A DNA stretch of 64,000 bases from Ignatzschineria ureiclastica. Its GTDB lineage: Bacteria > Pseudomonadota > Gammaproteobacteria > Cardiobacteriales > Wohlfahrtiimonadaceae. A model generated the notes under the pieces. It saw nothing but the letters and a program-made list of their open reading frames with translations, had not been told where the DNA came from and did no database searches. Location of the stretch: NCBI RefSeq assembly GCF_003121845.1, contig NZ_QEWQ01000004.1, positions 474,944 to 538,943 on the forward strand, read 5' to 3'. The translations under genes and the position numbers were made by a program. Shown in pieces: positions 48,371-57,860 of this stretch. Position 1 is the stretch's first letter; every line of letters starts with the position of its first letter.

Positions 48371-49438
48371 TTAACCTAAGGCCGCAATCACCGCATCGCC
48401 CATCTCTGAACAACTAACCACTTTTTCTGAAGCTGTCGCAATATCCTTAGTTCGATAACCTTGGCTTAATACTGATTTCACAGCATTCTCTATTTCATCT
48501 GCAATATCGTTTCGATCAAAAGTATAACGGAACATCATCGCTACCGATAAAATAGTAGCTAATGGATTAGCAATATTTTGCCCTGCGATATCCGGCGCTG
48601 AACCATGAATTGGCTCATAAAGCCCTTTGTTGTTTTCATCTAAAGAAGCTGATGGCAACATTCCGATTGAACCGGTTAACATAGATGCTTCATCTGAGAG
48701 GATATCCCCAAAGATATTACCGGTAAGCATGACATCAAATTGTTTTGGCGCACGCACCAATTGCATTGCGGCGTTATCGACCAACAAGTGAGTTAAAGTC
48801 ACATCAGGATATTCTGTGGCGACTTGCTTAACCACATCACGCCAGAGTTGCGTTGCTTCCAACACATTCATCTTATCGATTGAACAGAGGTGCTTATTAC
48901 GCTTTTGTGCCGCCTGGAATGCTACATGTGCAATACGGCGAATCTCTGATTCCGAATAGATCATGGTGTTAAAACCCACTAATTCACCATTACGCTCCTC
49001 AATGCCGCGCGGCTGCCCAAAATAGATATCCCCGGTTAATTCACGAACGATCATAATATCAAGCCCGGCAACTAACTCATCCTTTAAACTTGAAGCGTGT
49101 GCGAGCTCTTTAAATACTTGTGCAGGACGAAGATTTGCAAAAAGATTCAGCTCTTTTCGAATCGCCAATAAGCCTTGCTCAGGGCGAAGATCTCTCGGTA
49201 AACTATCATATTGTGGTCCACCCACTGAGCCTAAAAGAATGGCATCCGCAGCTTTGGCTTTCTCAGCAGTGACAGCGGGATAAGGCGCGCCATCTTTATC
49301 TACTGCAATTCCACCAATATTGGCATAATCGAGTGCGATATTGAGTGAGTGCTTTTTCGCAACTGTTGTTAATACCCGCTCCGCTTGCCCGACAATTTCA
49401 GGTCCAATACCATCTCCGGCTAAAACTAATATCTTCAT
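48371..49438 (-). CDS. leuB: 3-isopropylmalate dehydrogenase
   Basis: 355 residues. It performs the third step of leucine synthesis, oxidising and decarboxylating 3-isopropylmalate with NAD. Hallmarks: [44 protein letters not shown]...[10 protein letters not shown], and the metal/substrate block [26 protein letters not shown] followed by [23 protein letters not shown]. leuA, leuC and leuD are not adjacent, so leuB is separated from the usual operon. Confidence 0.97.
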   Translation of the reverse strand: MKILVLAGDGIGPEIVGQAERVLTTVAKKHSLNIALDYANIGGIAVDKDGAPYPAVTAEKAKAADAILLGSVGGPQYDSLPRDLRPEQGLLAIRKELNLFANLRPAQVFKELAHASSLKDELVAGLDIMIVRELTGDIYFGQPRGIEERNGELVGFNTMIYSESEIRRIAHVAFQAAQKRNKHLCSIDKMNVLEATQLWRDVVKQVATEYPDVTLTHLLVDNAAMQLVRAPKQFDVMLTGNIFGDILSDEASMLTGSIGMLPSASLDENNKGLYEPIHGSAPDIAGQNIANPLATILSVAMMFRYTFDRNDIADEIENAVKSVLSQGYRTKDIATASEKVVSCSEMGDAVIAALG

Positions 49439-49900
49439 CTTCCAATTCTCTTCTTTTAACTGATCTGTTTATCTATTTGTATTACCGCTGTTAATTTTTG
49501 TCACTAACAAACGATAATTCCTGATGATTATTTTATGATAAGCGTAATTACACATAAATTGATGAGGTAGAACGATATCGCTCTACAGCGTTACACCTTA
49601 CTAATATGCCTCTAACCCCAACATAGATACAAGGGAAACTCTCTATTTATTGTAATTTATTGATCTAATAAGCTTAATCTTGTGGATTTTCACTCATTAA
49701 TCAAAGCAATTGATGACCATTTTGTGGTAAGTACTTTTCAATATACGAAAAAGGGATCTAAAATCATAGCGCTATTTGGTTAAATAATTCACATCCTCTG
49801 ATTTATTTCCTTCTACTCTATTCTATTTTAAATCCTTCTTGGTACTGGCCTCTGTCATCAATCTACTCGCCCCCGATCTCAATGCAAAAATACTCACCGA
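49439..49900. other. Region upstream of leuB
   Basis: 462 bases between the MFS gene and leuB, both on the minus strand. It contains a 20-bp near-palindrome at 49567-49586 but no open frame with a ribosome site. No leader peptide with a run of Leu codons was evident. Confidence 0.4.
49567..49586. promoter_or_regulatory. Near-perfect 20-bp palindrome upstream of leuB
   Basis: GTAGAACGATATCGCTCTAC is an inverted repeat with 18 of 20 matching bases, 129 bases above the leuB ATG. Its shape fits a dimeric regulator site. Regulator unknown. Confidence 0.35.
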
Positions 49901-51103
49901 TTATTTCTCGATTCCCTTCTTACGAAAGAAGATACAGAACATCACAAAGAGTAAAAAGCCATTTATCATTCCTCCCCAATAGATAGCACTGTAGCTACCG
50001 GTTAAATCATACAGCAATCCTAATAGCGTCGGAATAAATGCGGCAAAACAGTAACCGCCGAAGAGCATCATAGCCGTCCAACTTGCAACTGCATTACCAT
50101 CATTGACCTCATTAAACGGAAGAAGCATCGTAATTGCAAAGAGCCCTGAGCTAATCAATATCCCCAAAATAGCTACAGCTAAATAGACTAATATAAGAGA
50201 ACTATTACCCAATAATAACAGTAACATCATCAGCATAATCAGCGTAATAGCCCCGATTGCCGTTGCTTTCAAACCGATACGAATCACAATAATAGGAATT
50301 AAGAAGCTGCCAACAATGCCATTGAGGATAAAGAGATTAAAGAGCATATTGGCATGGAAACTATTAATCCCCTTTTCTCCGAGAAAAGGCAGCAACCAAG
50401 CTACATTGGTATAAAAAAGTCCAGACTGTAAGCCAAAGCAAGCAACAAGCATCCAAGCGCGTGGTTTATTCCAAGGCATTTTAGCCTTAGGGGCACTCAT
50501 TTGAGCGCTATCTTCACTCTGTCTAAAGAGATAAAAAGCCGCCCAAATACCTGACACCAATAAAATAGGGACTGCCCAAACTTCAAGTGTTATCGCCCAA
50601 TCCCAGCCTAAGTATTGATTTAAAAATGAACTACTAAACGAACCTAATACTCCACTAATGCTAATCCCAAAGGTATAGAAAATCATGCCCACATTACTTT
50701 TATGCTTAAAATGTCGCTTCACGTAACCTGATAATAGCGGACCTGCAATCGCAATCCCGATGCCCATCAAAAAAGAGGAGAGAAAGAGCCAAAGAGTCGA
50801 ATGAAAATAGCTACGAGTAACGGTAGATAAACCAATTAAAAAGAGGCTAATGGTAATCATCCGTTCCATTCCAAATCGATTACTAAGAGGAGCAGCAAAT
50901 AGTGCAAATACCCCCATACAAATAATAGGAATTGTCACAAGAAAACTGACTATAGCACTAGATAGATCTAAATTATTGGCAATATCACTTAAAACAGGCC
51001 CCAAAGAGGTCAAGGTCACACGAAGCGAAGCCGCAGCTAAAAAAACTAACCAAAAACAGGCTATCGGCACCATATAGGGCTTCGATCGGACGGACGAATT
51101 CAT
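49901..51103 (-). CDS. MFS transporter, CynX/NimT type
   Basis: 400 residues with twelve hydrophobic segments. The N-terminal LRVTLTSLGPVLSDIANNLDLSSAIVSFLVTIPIICMGVFALFAAPLSNRFGMERMI, with the RFG-type loop between TM2 and TM3, resembles the CynX/NimT branch (cyanate or 2-nitroimidazole transport). The actual substrate is unknown. AAGGAG lies 7 bases before the ATG. It is transcribed alone. Confidence 0.88.
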   Translation of the reverse strand: MNSSVRSKPYMVPIACFWLVFLAAASLRVTLTSLGPVLSDIANNLDLSSAIVSFLVTIPIICMGVFALFAAPLSNRFGMERMITISLFLIGLSTVTRSYFHSTLWLFLSSFLMGIGIAIAGPLLSGYVKRHFKHKSNVGMIFYTFGISISGVLGSFSSSFLNQYLGWDWAITLEVWAVPILLVSGIWAAFYLFRQSEDSAQMSAPKAKMPWNKPRAWMLVACFGLQSGLFYTNVAWLLPFLGEKGINSFHANMLFNLFILNGIVGSFLIPIIVIRIGLKATAIGAITLIMLMMLLLLLGNSSLILVYLAVAILGILISSGLFAITMLLPFNEVNDGNAVASWTAMMLFGGYCFAAFIPTLLGLLYDLTGSYSAIYWGGMINGFLLFVMFCIFFRKKGIEK

Positions 51104-51461
51104 CTCATAACTCCTTTATTTTTATCTCTTAATTTCTACTTTTTATTGATAATGTTATCTAGGCTTAATGTATGCACCCAATATATAGGCGCAACATATT
51201 TGCTTGGCATCATTCATTTCACATTATTTATTTAACAATCGATCTCTTTTTTACAACAATGATTTCTTCCATAACTACTTCTACAATAAAAAAATAGTTA
51301 TATTAAAACTATTGATTAGTTTCACGAATATTGAAGTAAAGTAATAAAAATACAATTTACCTGCTATTTTCTTCATTAAATCCAAATCAGAATCCTCCTT
51401 AACATACTTATCCAAATCTTAATGAGAATTCTGATTTACATTCTTGTCAGGATAATAAAAA
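51104..51461. other. AT-rich region between dut and MFS genes
   Basis: Upstream region of the MFS gene on the minus strand. I see no gene, inverted repeat or clear promoter hexamers in it. Confidence 0.4.
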
Positions 51462-51492
51462 AGGATCCAATCGAATTGCTTCAATGGATCCT
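51462..51492 (-). terminator. dut terminator
   Basis: AGGATCCA and TGGATCCT form the base of a hairpin. On the minus strand six T follow. It lies 43 bases past the dut stop. Confidence 0.8.
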
Positions 51493-51535
51493 CTGTAATG
51501 CGATTAGAATCAATAGATTCTAATATCAATGCGCA

Positions 51536-51991
51536 TTAATGGCGACCCGTATGACCAAAGCCCCCTTCACCGCGTTCGCTCTCTTCAAATTCATCTACAA
51601 GATTTAAAGTTGCTTGCATTACCGGCACAATAATAAGCTGCGCCATACGCTCACCTACTTTAAGCGTGAAATCTTCTTTGCCACGATTCCATAAGCAAAC
51701 CATTAATTCACCCTGATAATCAGCATCAATCAAACCCACTAAATTCCCTAAAACAATTCCATGCTTCACACCTAAACCTGAACGTGGAAGCACCATGGCC
51801 GCATAGCGAGGATCTTTAAGATAGATAGCAATCCCTGTTTTTACGAACAGACTATCACCGGCTTTAATGACGGTGTCTTCTGTAATCATTGCCCGCAGAT
51901 CTAACCCTGCTGAACCTGCCGTTGCATAGTTAGGTAATGGAAACTCTTTCCCTATACGCGCATCTAAAATCTTAAAATCAACCTGTAACAT
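51536..51991 (-). CDS. dut: Deoxyuridine 5'-triphosphate nucleotidohydrolase
   Basis: 151 residues, the trimeric dUTPase. The five motifs are visible: [10 protein letters not shown] (1), [11 protein letters not shown] (2), [19 protein letters not shown] (3), [12 protein letters not shown] (4), and the flexible C-terminal [12 protein letters not shown] (5, with GHTG where GSTG is usual). It removes dUTP and supplies dUMP. AGGAGA precedes the ATG. dfp/coaBC, its usual neighbour, is missing. Confidence 0.97.
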   Translation of the reverse strand: MLQVDFKILDARIGKEFPLPNYATAGSAGLDLRAMITEDTVIKAGDSLFVKTGIAIYLKDPRYAAMVLPRSGLGVKHGIVLGNLVGLIDADYQGELMVCLWNRGKEDFTLKVGERMAQLIIVPVMQATLNLVDEFEESERGEGGFGHTGRH

Positions 51992-52375
51992 CCTATTTTC
52001 TCCTAATTCGCTAATCCTATTAGCTTTTTACTTTTATTGCACCATTAACGACTATTTCAATAATCGTCCAATAATCCTTGTTGCAAAAAAGCAAGCTAAT
52101 GAGATCTTTTCTTATTCGCTAGAGTATCTCACAAGCTTGCTCTTATCTTTGTGTAGAAAGTCATCAATTGTCGACATTTAAATATAAACTATTCGACAAT
52201 AACTAATACCTTATTGATCTATATGGATTTTTTAAAACACCCGAGCTGAATTTTAATTTTTTATCATTTCGCTCTGATTATTTATATTTTTTATAATTAT
52301 ACGTTGATCATCACTCTGGTGATCAATTGGTAACTGCCTTTTTTAGCTATATTTATGATAGTGATAACCTTAGAA
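51992..52375. other. Intergenic region upstream of dut
   Basis: 384 AT-rich bases. Apart from the long terminator hairpin at 52083-52140 I see no gene or operator. Confidence 0.4.
52083..52140 (-). terminator. Long-stem terminator after the NDUFA9-like gene
   Basis: On the minus strand AGCAAGCT...GAGAT pairs with ATCTC...AGCTTGCT, then TTTTT. It lies more than 230 bases past the stop at 52376. Confidence 0.6.
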
Positions 52376-53341
52376 TTACGACAATTTTGTTGAACGACGC
52401 GCATTCAAACGATCGTAATAATATTTGTCTAACACAGTTGTCGGCATCTCAAATTGACGTACTGATTCATAACTAGCCGGCGTTAATCCTAACACTGCAA
52501 AATCATCTCGCTTCGTTACTGAAGGGGTTTTTGAAGTTTTGATTAAGTTACGGCTATAAGGGAATCGTGGCATAAATCCGATAAAAAATGCGATCAACGC
52601 CGCAAAACTATTGGGAAAACCGATAATAGTCCGTTTTTTCGGGGTAATCTCTTTCGCGACTTTCTGTGCAATCTCTTTGAGTGTATAAGTCTCTTTACCT
52701 GCTAATTCAAAGCGTGTCTGCTCATAATCGTTGGCCAAAATTTGTAATACTGCATCTAAAATATCATTCACAAATACCGGCTGTACCTCTGCTTTCGCCA
52801 TAGGTAAAAAGAGAATCGGCATTGTACGAACCCATCGGGCAATATGATAGGTAAAGCGATCTTCATAACCCACCACAAGTGAAGGCGCAATCACCGCTAA
52901 TTCTGTTGTGTGATTTTTGGCTAAATCAATGAGTGCAGCTTCCCCTTCTCCTTTGGTAGAAAGGAATGTGCCGGGGGCATCTTTACTTGCACCTAATGCA
53001 CTAAAGTGAATCATCTTCTTCACACCAAGATCATTCGCAATTTCATAAATTTTAGTAGGATATGTAACATGCGCCTTAGTTGCACGACGACGATTATTAT
53101 CGAGTGTTCCTACAAGATTGATCACATAATCAGAACCAGCCATATGATGACGAATTAAAGCTTCATCTTCTAATTTGCACTGATCAATAAATTCCACATA
53201 GGAATAACATGAAGCATCATTTTGTACATTAGGATCTCGTGAAAACACAGTGACACGATAACCATTTTTGGCCAATGCAACACTCAAAAGAGAACCAATA
53301 AATCCGGTGCCGCCGAAGATACTCACTTTTTTTCTATTCAT
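52376..53341 (-). CDS. NAD(P)-binding protein, complex I NDUFA9-like family
   Basis: 321 residues, an extended atypical short-chain dehydrogenase/epimerase fold. The N-terminal Rossmann motif is IFGGTGFIGSLLSVALAKNGYRVTVFSRD. DYVINLVGTLDNN, KMIHFSALGA and FELAGKETYTLKEIA match bacterial relatives of the mitochondrial complex I subunit NDUFA9. The YxxxK catalytic pair is not evident, so it may bind nucleotide without classic dehydrogenase activity. CAGGAG precedes the ATG by 6 bases. It is transcribed alone. Confidence 0.88.
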   Translation of the reverse strand: MNRKKVSIFGGTGFIGSLLSVALAKNGYRVTVFSRDPNVQNDASCYSYVEFIDQCKLEDEALIRHHMAGSDYVINLVGTLDNNRRRATKAHVTYPTKIYEIANDLGVKKMIHFSALGASKDAPGTFLSTKGEGEAALIDLAKNHTTELAVIAPSLVVGYEDRFTYHIARWVRTMPILFLPMAKAEVQPVFVNDILDAVLQILANDYEQTRFELAGKETYTLKEIAQKVAKEITPKKRTIIGFPNSFAALIAFFIGFMPRFPYSRNLIKTSKTPSVTKRDDFAVLGLTPASYESVRQFEMPTTVLDKYYYDRLNARRSTKLS

Positions 53342-53745
53342 CTCTGCTCCTGAATTAAAATAGCTACATAATTCTCTGAGTATAACAAATTCCCAATCAT
53401 CATAGGACCTATTTTCATGATAAAAGATGAATATGATTATCAGCTATCATTATGAGATAGCACCAATAGATATCCAATAGATATCCAATAGTGATAAATC
53501 TTGAATACATTGAATTCCTACTATCTATCTTCATACGTAATCTTGAGCCGTATCAAATAACAGATTCATATTTTTCTCTATTTGTGCAAAATAATCTCAG
53601 ATAGTATAAAGATCTCTTTGATTTGTCATCAAATAGCGTAAAATGCCGACATTATAAATGTTTAAATATTTAAATAAATTCAGTAAATCTATAAACTAGA
53701 TATCACCCACAAGAAAGTGATAGAAAATCATAAAAGGATTGAATG
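53342..53745. other. Divergent region upstream of glmM
   Basis: About 400 very AT-rich bases holding promoters for glmM (plus) and the NDUFA9-like gene (minus). It contains the 11-bp tandem repeat at 53464-53491. No gene seen. Confidence 0.4.
53464..53491. repeat. 11-bp tandem repeat upstream of glmM
   Basis: CAATAGATATC repeated 2.6 times. The period is close to a helical turn, like the repeat at 33301. Confidence 0.55.
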
Positions 53746-55068
53746 ATGAGAAAATATTTTGGAACCGATGGGATTCGAGGAAAAGTCGGGGAATTCCCAT
53801 TAACACCTGATTTTGCCCTCAAATTAGGGTTTGCCGCAGGTAAAGCTTTAGCGGAACAACATCCTAAAGCCACTGTCTTGATCGGAAAAGATACGCGTCT
53901 TTCTGGGGATATGTTTGAAACAGCCTTAGCAGCAGGATTAAACTATGCCGGCGTTGATGTTCTCCTTGCAGGTATTTTACCAACCCCCGGAATTGCCCAT
54001 TTAGTGATTAAGCATCAATTTTCTGCCGGAATTGTTGTATCTGCTTCTCATAATCCCTTTTATGATAATGGCATTAAGTTTTTCAGTAAAAAAGGGGAAA
54101 AACTCGATGATACGTTAGAATCACATATCGAAGCATTGATTGATATGCCAATGACCATGCCAGACAATGGTTCTATTGGCAGAACACAATATTTTGTAGA
54201 TGGTGTTGCTGAATATATCGATTTTTGCCGAGCTAGTGCCGATAATCTCGATCTTTCAGGATTAAACATTGTTCTCGATTGTGCCCATGGTGCCACCTAT
54301 GAAGTAGCGCCAACATTATTTAAACGATTAGGAGCCAACATCATCACTATCGGTACAGAACCCAACGGTACCAATATTAATGATCATGTGGGCTCAACTG
54401 CGCCGGCAACCTTAATCGAAACGGTATTAACTCAAAAAGCAGATTGTGGTATTGCTTTTGATGGTGATGGGGATCGATTGCTTATTGTCGATCATCAAGG
54501 CCGTCCATTTGATGGTGATGATATCCTCTATCTCCTTGCGATCGCAAAAAAAGAGAAGCGCGTTGTGGGGACTATTATGAGTAATCTTGGTTTTGAGCAA
54601 GCGCTGAAAAAAGCCGGCATTGAATTACTTCGCTCAAAAGTAGGTGATCGCTATGTCCTTGAGATGCTCAACGAAGAGAATCTCACGATTGGTGGCGAAA
54701 ATTCAGGTCATATTCTCTGCTTAGATCAACATTCTACCGGCGATGGCATTATTGCTGCGCTCCAAACATTACTATTTAGTCAAAAACTCGGTAAAAGCTT
54801 TGCCGAGATTCGCGATGAGATCCCTAAGACTGTACAAGTCATGCATAATGTTCGTATTGAAAAAGGCGCACTTTGGGAAAGCGATGCTCTCAAACAAGAG
54901 ATCGCTGTTATCGATACCCTGCTTGCAGGCAAAGGCCGTATTCTCATCCGCCCTTCTGGGACTGAGCCTGTAGTGCGCATTATGGTGGAAAGTAGCGATC
55001 AAAATGAATGTGAGATCTATGTTGAACGTCTTAAAAAGGTGTTATTAGAAAATATGGTGCTTGCATAA
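53746..55068 (+). CDS. glmM: Phosphoglucosamine mutase
   Basis: 440 residues. It converts glucosamine-6-phosphate to glucosamine-1-phosphate for peptidoglycan and LPS. RKYFGTDGIRGKVG opens the protein, the phosphoserine loop is VVSASHNPFYDNGIKFF near residue 100, the metal loop FDGDGDRLLIVD near 240, and the sugar loop GGENSGHI near 322, with RPSGTEPVVRIM at the end. Two ATGs are adjacent; the second is 7 bases from AGGA. A terminator follows. folP and ftsH, common neighbours, are absent. Confidence 0.97.
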   Translation: MRKYFGTDGIRGKVGEFPLTPDFALKLGFAAGKALAEQHPKATVLIGKDTRLSGDMFETALAAGLNYAGVDVLLAGILPTPGIAHLVIKHQFSAGIVVSASHNPFYDNGIKFFSKKGEKLDDTLESHIEALIDMPMTMPDNGSIGRTQYFVDGVAEYIDFCRASADNLDLSGLNIVLDCAHGATYEVAPTLFKRLGANIITIGTEPNGTNINDHVGSTAPATLIETVLTQKADCGIAFDGDGDRLLIVDHQGRPFDGDDILYLLAIAKKEKRVVGTIMSNLGFEQALKKAGIELLRSKVGDRYVLEMLNEENLTIGGENSGHILCLDQHSTGDGIIAALQTLLFSQKLGKSFAEIRDEIPKTVQVMHNVRIEKGALWESDALKQEIAVIDTLLAGKGRILIRPSGTEPVVRIMVESSDQNECEIYVERLKKVLLENMVLA

Positions 55069-55147
55069 ATAATCCTAGCGTTATCTAGTGTGATTAAACA
55101 GGTCAAACATCATCGATTAACTCTTTTCCAAACTTGTAAATTATCAT

Positions 55148-55183
55148 AAAGCCCCGGATCACTCTAGATGATTCTGGGGCTTT
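55148..55183 (+). terminator. glmM terminator
   Basis: AAAGCCCC and GGGGCTTT form the stem with partial inner pairing; TTTACT follows. It lies 80 bases past the glmM stop. Confidence 0.7.
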
Positions 55184-55291
55184 ACTCTATCTAGTGCTTT
55201 TTTAGTTTTTTGATTTCAATATTTACGACTCTTCATCAATAATTCCCAAGGAAGATCAACGAACATCAAAGAATGAAAATTAACCGACTCT

Positions 55292-55309
55292 ATGACAAGA
55301 ATATGACAA
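55292..55309 (-). promoter_or_regulatory. Reverse-oriented Pho-box-like repeat
   Basis: On the minus strand this reads TTGTCAT ATTC TTGTCAT: two exact heptamers at the 4-base spacing of a PhoB site. It lies 22 bases above the forward box and could give extra PhoB binding in the phoB promoter. Confidence 0.5.
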
Positions 55310-55330
55310 AATATCAGTCAAACACTAGTT

Positions 55331-55348
55331 TTGTTACACAATTGTCAT
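55331..55348 (+). promoter_or_regulatory. Candidate Pho box upstream of phoB
   Basis: TTGTTAC ACAA TTGTCAT fits the two-heptamer pattern CTGTCAT-N4-CTGTCAT. A possible -10 (TACACT, 55359-55364) starts 10 bases after it, the spacing seen at PhoB-activated promoters. It suggests autoregulation of phoBR by phosphate limitation. Confidence 0.6.
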
Positions 55349-55438
55349 AATTCAATTTTACACTTGAAGCCATCTATTACAGCTGTATGACAAAATCAGA
55401 TGGCAATTGATAATCACGAAATATATGTTGAGAGCACT

Positions 55439-56131
55439 ATGAAGAAAATTTTGATCGTTGAAGATGAACTTCCTATTTCAGAAATGATTGAACACTTTTT
55501 AACCAGCGAGGGATTCGATGTATCCCAAGCCTTCGATGGCCTTGAGGCGAAAGAGATTCTCAATTCTCAAAAGAAAATCGATCTCATCCTCCTCGATTGG
55601 ATGCTTCCTAAAAAATCCGGTATTGATCTTCTTAAAGAACTCAAAGATAGCCGTAAAAACCGTCATATTCCTGTGATTATGCTCAGTGCCCGCGCAGAAT
55701 TAGAAGACCGATTAGAAGGACTGGATTCTGGCGCAGATGATTATCTCCCCAAACCTTTTGCCATGAAAGAGCTCCTCTCTCGAGTCAACTCCCTCATTCG
55801 CCGTATTGAAGAGTATATCCCTGAAGAGAATCAGATTATTGAAATCTCCGGCATTGAGCTTGATCTTGATGCGCAGCGTATTGTCATCGAAGGGCAGCCC
55901 CTGAATGTCAGCACGATTGAATTTCGCTTACTAGCTTTCTTTATGACTCACTTAGATCGGGTATATAGCCGGGCAAAACTGCTCGATCATGTATGGGGAA
56001 TTGATAGCTATGTGGATGAACGAACAGTGGATGTGACAATTGGTCGATTACGGAAAATATTAGAACAAACAGGACATCATAAGTTATTACAAACTGTTCG
56101 GGGCGAAGGCTATCGTTTTTCACCCTCATAA
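55439..56131 (+). CDS. phoB: Phosphate regulon response regulator PhoB
   Basis: 230 residues from the ATG at 55439 (E. coli 229); the frame opens earlier at 55400, but GAGAG precedes this ATG and the protein then begins KKILIVEDELP as usual. The receiver has the phospho-Asp in LILLDWMLPKKSG and the Lys in DYLPKPF. The C-terminal winged helix (LNVSTIEFRLLAFFMTH; YVDERTVDVTIGRLRKILE; TVRGEGYRFSPS) binds Pho boxes. Candidate Pho boxes lie upstream. phoR follows. Confidence 0.95.
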   Translation: MKKILIVEDELPISEMIEHFLTSEGFDVSQAFDGLEAKEILNSQKKIDLILLDWMLPKKSGIDLLKELKDSRKNRHIPVIMLSARAELEDRLEGLDSGADDYLPKPFAMKELLSRVNSLIRRIEEYIPEENQIIEISGIELDLDAQRIVIEGQPLNVSTIEFRLLAFFMTHLDRVYSRAKLLDHVWGIDSYVDERTVDVTIGRLRKILEQTGHHKLLQTVRGEGYRFSPS

Positions 56132-56315
56132 CCTACTTTATAGTTAATATAAGTATCATTTCATACTAGATAACCAATCTCATATCGAGAATGATCCATT
56201 CCCCTTTATTTCAATCTGCCTATTAAATATTCATAATGACGATGATTCAAACATTTCCCATCGTTTTCCATTATCTTATAGGCAATATTTAATATTCATG
56301 AGGAAAGATGCTTAC

Positions 56316-57605
56316 ATGCTAGGCCATATCTCCATAAAACACTTTATTTTAGAACTCCTGTTCGCTGCATTACCGGCAATTTTGCTCTCATTTATTGTTG
56401 GACATCTTTTCCTTTGGCTCTTTCTTGCAACCTTACTCCTCTTGATATGGCATTATCGGCAAGCCTACCGGCTTTCTCATTGGATTTGGGTGGATCATAA
56501 TATCTATCCACCGGAAGGAAGAGGTGTTTGGCTGCGAATATTTCATGGTTTACGGCGTATGCGTCTTGACCAACGAAAAGAGCGAAATCAACTACTTGAA
56601 TTTATTAAGTACTTTCGCAAAGGTGCAGAATCAATGCCGGATGCTACCATTCTTTGTGATAAAGATGGCCGGTTAAACTGGTGTAACCCACAAGCAGAAA
56701 CGATGCTTAAGCTCCGTTGGCCTCAAGATGAGGGACAAAATATTTTTAATCTTATTCGTAAACCGGATATTGTCGAATACTTTAAGAAAGGGGATTTTGA
56801 TCAACCCTTTCTATTAAAACATGATCAACGTGAATTAGAGTGCCGCTTTTACTATCCCTATATCGAAAATAACTTACTGATTATCATTCGAGATATTACG
56901 GATCGACAGATCGCAGAACGCACTCGGCAGATGTTTTTTGCTAACGTCAATCATGAGTTACGGGTACCGCTGACTGTGCTTAAAGGCTATGTTGAAATGC
57001 TTGAAAATAATCTTTCTGATGAAGAGAAAGATACTTTTGAGGGAAAAGCACTCTTACGAATGGAAGAGCAAGTCGATCGGCTACATGCACTTGTCATTCA
57101 GCTAATGGCACTCACTCGCTTAGAAACAGCCCCTAAAGAAGATCAATTTACGACCTTTAACTTTTCTGCCCTACTGACTTCAATCATCGAAGATTATCAA
57201 CAAAATCATCCTACAACACGCACTTATATCACAAGTAATATTGCCCCCAATATTGAAGTTTGGGGCAATTTGGAGCAATTACGACAAGTCGTCAGTAATC
57301 TCTTCTATAACGCAATTGAGCATAACCCACCTGAAACACCGATTCATATCTCACTAACAGAACAGAATAAAAAAGTACAATTCACCATCGAAGATCAAGG
57401 TGCCGGCATTCCTGCTGTACATCTTCACAAACTTACAGAGCGTTTCTATCGAGTAGATTCCTCCCGTAACCGCAACCAATCCGGCGGTAGTGGCTTAGGG
57501 CTTGCCATCGTCAAACACGCACTGAACAACCATGACAGTCAACTACAAGTCAGTAGTGAAGTAGGTAAAGGCACGAAGTTTGGGTTTGTATTAATGAGGA
57601 GTTGA
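56316..57605 (+). CDS. phoR: Phosphate regulon sensor kinase PhoR
   Basis: 429 residues from the ATG at 56316 (GAGGAAA upstream); an ATG at 56298 adds six residues. Two membrane segments occupy roughly the first 50 residues (FILELLFAALPAILLSFIVG; LWLFLATLLLLIWHY). A PAS domain follows (ESMPDATILCDKDGRLNWCNPQAE), then the phospho-acceptor His in FFANVNHELRVPLTVLKGYVEML, where VNHELR replaces the usual VSHELR, and the HATPase domain with QVVSNLFYNAIEHNPP, DQGAGIP and GGSGLGLAIVKHALNNHDS. It senses phosphate through the Pst-PhoU complex encoded 1.5 kb away. Confidence 0.95.
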   Translation: MLGHISIKHFILELLFAALPAILLSFIVGHLFLWLFLATLLLLIWHYRQAYRLSHWIWVDHNIYPPEGRGVWLRIFHGLRRMRLDQRKERNQLLEFIKYFRKGAESMPDATILCDKDGRLNWCNPQAETMLKLRWPQDEGQNIFNLIRKPDIVEYFKKGDFDQPFLLKHDQRELECRFYYPYIENNLLIIIRDITDRQIAERTRQMFFANVNHELRVPLTVLKGYVEMLENNLSDEEKDTFEGKALLRMEEQVDRLHALVIQLMALTRLETAPKEDQFTTFNFSALLTSIIEDYQQNHPTTRTYITSNIAPNIEVWGNLEQLRQVVSNLFYNAIEHNPPETPIHISLTEQNKKVQFTIEDQGAGIPAVHLHKLTERFYRVDSSRNRNQSGGSGLGLAIVKHALNNHDSQLQVSSEVGKGTKFGFVLMRS

Positions 57606-57615
57606 TGAGGAGTTG

Positions 57616-57736
57616 TAATAATATTTGGTTCAAAGTAAGCTTATTCAAATACCGGCGCATCAGTTGTAAAAAGTAAGGAAGCTGTTCCATCCGGCATCTT
57701 GCAAGTGTTGTTTAGTACGGTTTTATGTTCTTTTAT
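57616..57736 (-). repeat. TATAGT-ended repeat, copy J (one end truncated)
   Basis: It begins TAATAATATTTGGTTCAAAG and contains ACCGGCGCATCAG...CCGGCATCTTGCAAGTGTTG. It breaks off after ATGTTCTTTTA, before the AAACCAAATTTAC end. Its GTGTTGTTTAGTACGG stretch is the uninterrupted form of the site where the nested element entered copy H. Confidence 0.82.
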
Positions 57737-57788
57737 AAATCATGCCAATAAATAGATTGAATCAGCCCTTTACAAAAAACAACTTGTA

Positions 57789-57818
57789 TTGACACTCCCC
57801 GCGTTACCATAATATATC
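57789..57818 (+). promoter_or_regulatory. Putative promoter of the OYE-type reductase gene
   Basis: TTGACA at 57789-57794, then a GC-rich spacer (CTCCCCGCG) and ATATAT/TATATC about 17-18 bases on. The gene begins 42 bases further. Confidence 0.45.
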
Positions 57819-57860
57819 CATTTATATTTTGATATAGATCAACGCAAAGAGGAGCATACT

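Noticed and set aside
53427-53450. Fur-box-like string ATGATTATCAGCTATCATTAT upstream of the NDUFA9-like gene, shortened here in sense
   Set aside because: By eye only about 11 of 19 positions fit the consensus, which is common in AT-rich DNA.
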